NCBI GenBank assembly: GCA_050693875.1
Contig: JBOGWP010000040.1
Location: forward strand, 1-15,126
Length of the DNA: 15,126 bases
Source: JBOGWP01 sp050693875
GTDB taxonomy: Bacteria; Actinomycetota; CADDZG01; JAHWKV01; JBOGWP01
Direction of reading: 5' to 3'
The notes under the pieces: generated by a model
The model's database searches: none
Told to the model about the DNA's origin: nothing
Seen by the model: the letters and a program-made list of their open reading frames with translations, nothing else
Translations under genes and position numbers: made by a program
In this document: positions 14,480 through 15,126 of the stretch, piece by piece
How the letters are laid out: the number at the start of each line of letters is the position of its first letter
Numbering within the stretch: position 1 is the first letter of the stretch

Positions 14480-14775
14480 CCCCCGTTCGATCTGAGATGG
14501 CAAATGGAGTCCCGAGGGCGGTTTGCGGGATTGAGAATCAAACCAGGCAGCGTGGGGTAAGAGCGCCGGGGTGGGGGACGGAGCAAACGGGGCCCATTCG
14601 GACGGGGTGACTGCATGAGCCAGGACGCGCTCGGATCGAAGGGCTCCAGCCTCCCAGAGCTTCGATTCGAGCCCGCGCAGCCAGCCGGCGTCTGAGAGGG
14701 GTGGAGCGCCACTCACGAGGACCGCCCTCACGGTACCTCTCCGAAGTGCGCTGCGACACGCCGTCGCAGCGAGGG
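14480..14775 (+). ncRNA. Structured non-coding region, candidate leader RNA of the peptide gene
   Basis: No gene is evident between proS and the peptide gene; six-frame readings are low-complexity. Instead there are stem-loops: 14520-14544 (GGTTT/AAACC, then GATT/AATC across a 4-nt bulge); 14632-14669 (nine pairs, a GG bulge, then GCTC/GAGC, 10-nt loop); and 14749-14771 (CGCTGCGAC/GTCGCAGCG, nine perfect pairs, 5-nt loop), the last ending 14 nt before the AGGAGGT ribosome site. Pieces such as GGGGTGA (14604-14610) and CGAGCCCG followed by CAGCCAGCC and GGCGTC (14668-14692) faintly recall the c-di-AMP (ydaO) riboswitch, but its most conserved bases are changed or missing. The class is unknown and a transcript is not shown. 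Confidence 0.35.
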
Positions 14776-14797
14776 TTCGACGTGTAGGAGGTCCTGA

Positions 14798-14965
14798 ATG
14801 AGGATGAAGAAGCTTCTTCTGATGCTGGTCGTGATCGCGCTGCTCGGCGCGCTCTTCGTCTCCACCGCGTTCGCGGGCAACAAGGGGGGCGGCAACTTCT
14901 GCCCCGGCCGCAACAACTCATGCCCCAGCGGTGGGGGTGGGAACCCCGAGTTCCGCAGCTCGTGA
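14798..14965 (+). CDS. Small secreted peptide precursor, 55 aa
   Basis: The precursor has a textbook signal peptide: MRMKK, a hydrophobic core (LLLMLVVIALLGALFVSTAFA) and an AFA cleavage site after residue 26. The predicted mature peptide is 29 aa, Gly/Asn/Ser-rich, with just two Cys (35 and 42, CPGRNNSC) that could form one disulfide outside the cell. ATG 14798 follows AGGAGGT (14786-14792) by 5 nt, an almost perfect ribosome site. Codons end mostly in G or C as in real genes here. A strong stem-loop sits just upstream of the ribosome site. I recognise no family; a signalling peptide, a bacteriocin-like peptide or a small cell-wall protein are all possible. No modification or export genes are within the window. 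Confidence 0.75.
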   Translation: MRMKKLLLMLVVIALLGALFVSTAFAGNKGGGNFCPGRNNSCPSGGGGNPEFRSS

Positions 14966-15023
14966 GCAGACGGATCGCCGAAAAGGGCCGTTGACCAGGG
15001 AAAACGCGTGCGAGCGCCGAAGA

Positions 15024-15041
15024 CCGCGTGTGTCCACGCGG
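15024..15041. terminator. Hairpin between converging genes
   Basis: CCGCGTG at 15024-15030 pairs perfectly with CACGCGG at 15035-15041 around a 4-nt loop. It lies between the peptide gene (ending 14965) and the minus-strand partial gene (ending 15054), a natural place for a two-way terminator. No T-tract is present on either strand. If the partial gene is a transposase, the hairpin could instead be part of the element's end. Confidence 0.4.
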
Positions 15042-15053
15042 GGGGAGGTCAGA

Positions 15054-15126
15054 TCAGGCCGGGTCGAGCGCCGTGACCCGAGGGGGAAGCTCGACCCCGA
15101 GGGCCTTGAGGATGTGCCGCTGGGTG
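15054..15126 (-). CDS. C-terminal fragment, possible transposase
   Basis: Only the last 23 residues are inside the window, TQRHILKALGVELPPRVTALDPA, ending at TGA (15056-15054). Codons end almost only in G or C, supporting real coding. The pattern QRxILKALGVxLPPRV resembles the C-termini of some DDE transposases (IS1634/IS4-like) as I recall them, but the fragment is too short for a safe call. The gene runs off the right edge. Confidence 0.45.
   Translation of the reverse strand, partial: TQRHILKALGVELPPRVTALDPA

Noticed and set aside
14545..14580. GGTAAGAGCGCC resembling a piece of RNase P RNA
   Set aside because: The GAGGAAAGTCC and other universal RNase P segments are absent around it.
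14611..14628. GAGCCAGGA resembling the B12 box of a cobalamin riboswitch
   Set aside because: The other conserved segments (GGGAA, the long helix, CACTG) are not in the required order, and the downstream peptide is not a cobalamin gene.

Overview
The window reads as chromosomal DNA of a high-GC actinomycete, probably a deep-branching actinomycetotan (Thermoleophilia- or Rubrobacter-like) rather than a streptomycete. Evidence for Actinomycetota is a WhiG-type sigma factor directly upstream of the conserved block rpsB-tsf-pyrH-frr-cdsA-dxr-rseP-proS, with strong G/C bias at third codon positions. Evidence against Streptomyces is a short EF-Ts, an archaeal/eukaryal-type prolyl-tRNA synthetase, and the absence of ispG between rseP and proS. 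The lineage is an inference from gene content only.

Left arm (1-4358) is accessory and decaying. It holds a large serine recombinase gene broken by two single-base deletions (194-2039), a minus-strand ATGA-coupled pair of unrecognised genes (2179-3047), two GGGGAATT-type direct repeats that look like an insertion-sequence end (3013-3053), a possible minus-strand membrane-protein remnant (3083-3481), and a seven-bladed Vgb-like beta-propeller gene broken by two single-base indels (3468-4358). All four indels seen in the window are in this arm.

Middle (4441-6368): endonuclease IV (nfo, minus strand) repairs abasic sites. It stands divergently from whiG (plus strand), with about 220 bp of shared promoter region between them.

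Right arm (6430-14390): a compact housekeeping run, all plus strand. A promoter and a structured leader precede rpsB. rpsB/tsf and dxr/rseP overlap by ATGA, tsf/pyrH are 2 nt apart, pyrH/frr 14 nt apart, and frr/cdsA overlap by 11 nt. The run joins translation (S2, EF-Ts, RRF, ProRS), pyrimidine nucleotide supply (PyrH), phospholipid precursor synthesis (CdsA), isoprenoid synthesis (Dxr) and intramembrane proteolysis (RseP). proS may have its own leaderless promoter.

Right end (14391-15126): a 407-bp non-coding stretch with several strong stem-loops leads into a 55-codon gene for a small secreted peptide with an excellent ribosome binding site. A minus-strand partial gene, probably a transposase C-terminus, runs off the end. 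The structured leader plus secreted peptide is the best candidate for something undescribed; the ATGA-coupled unknown pair is second.
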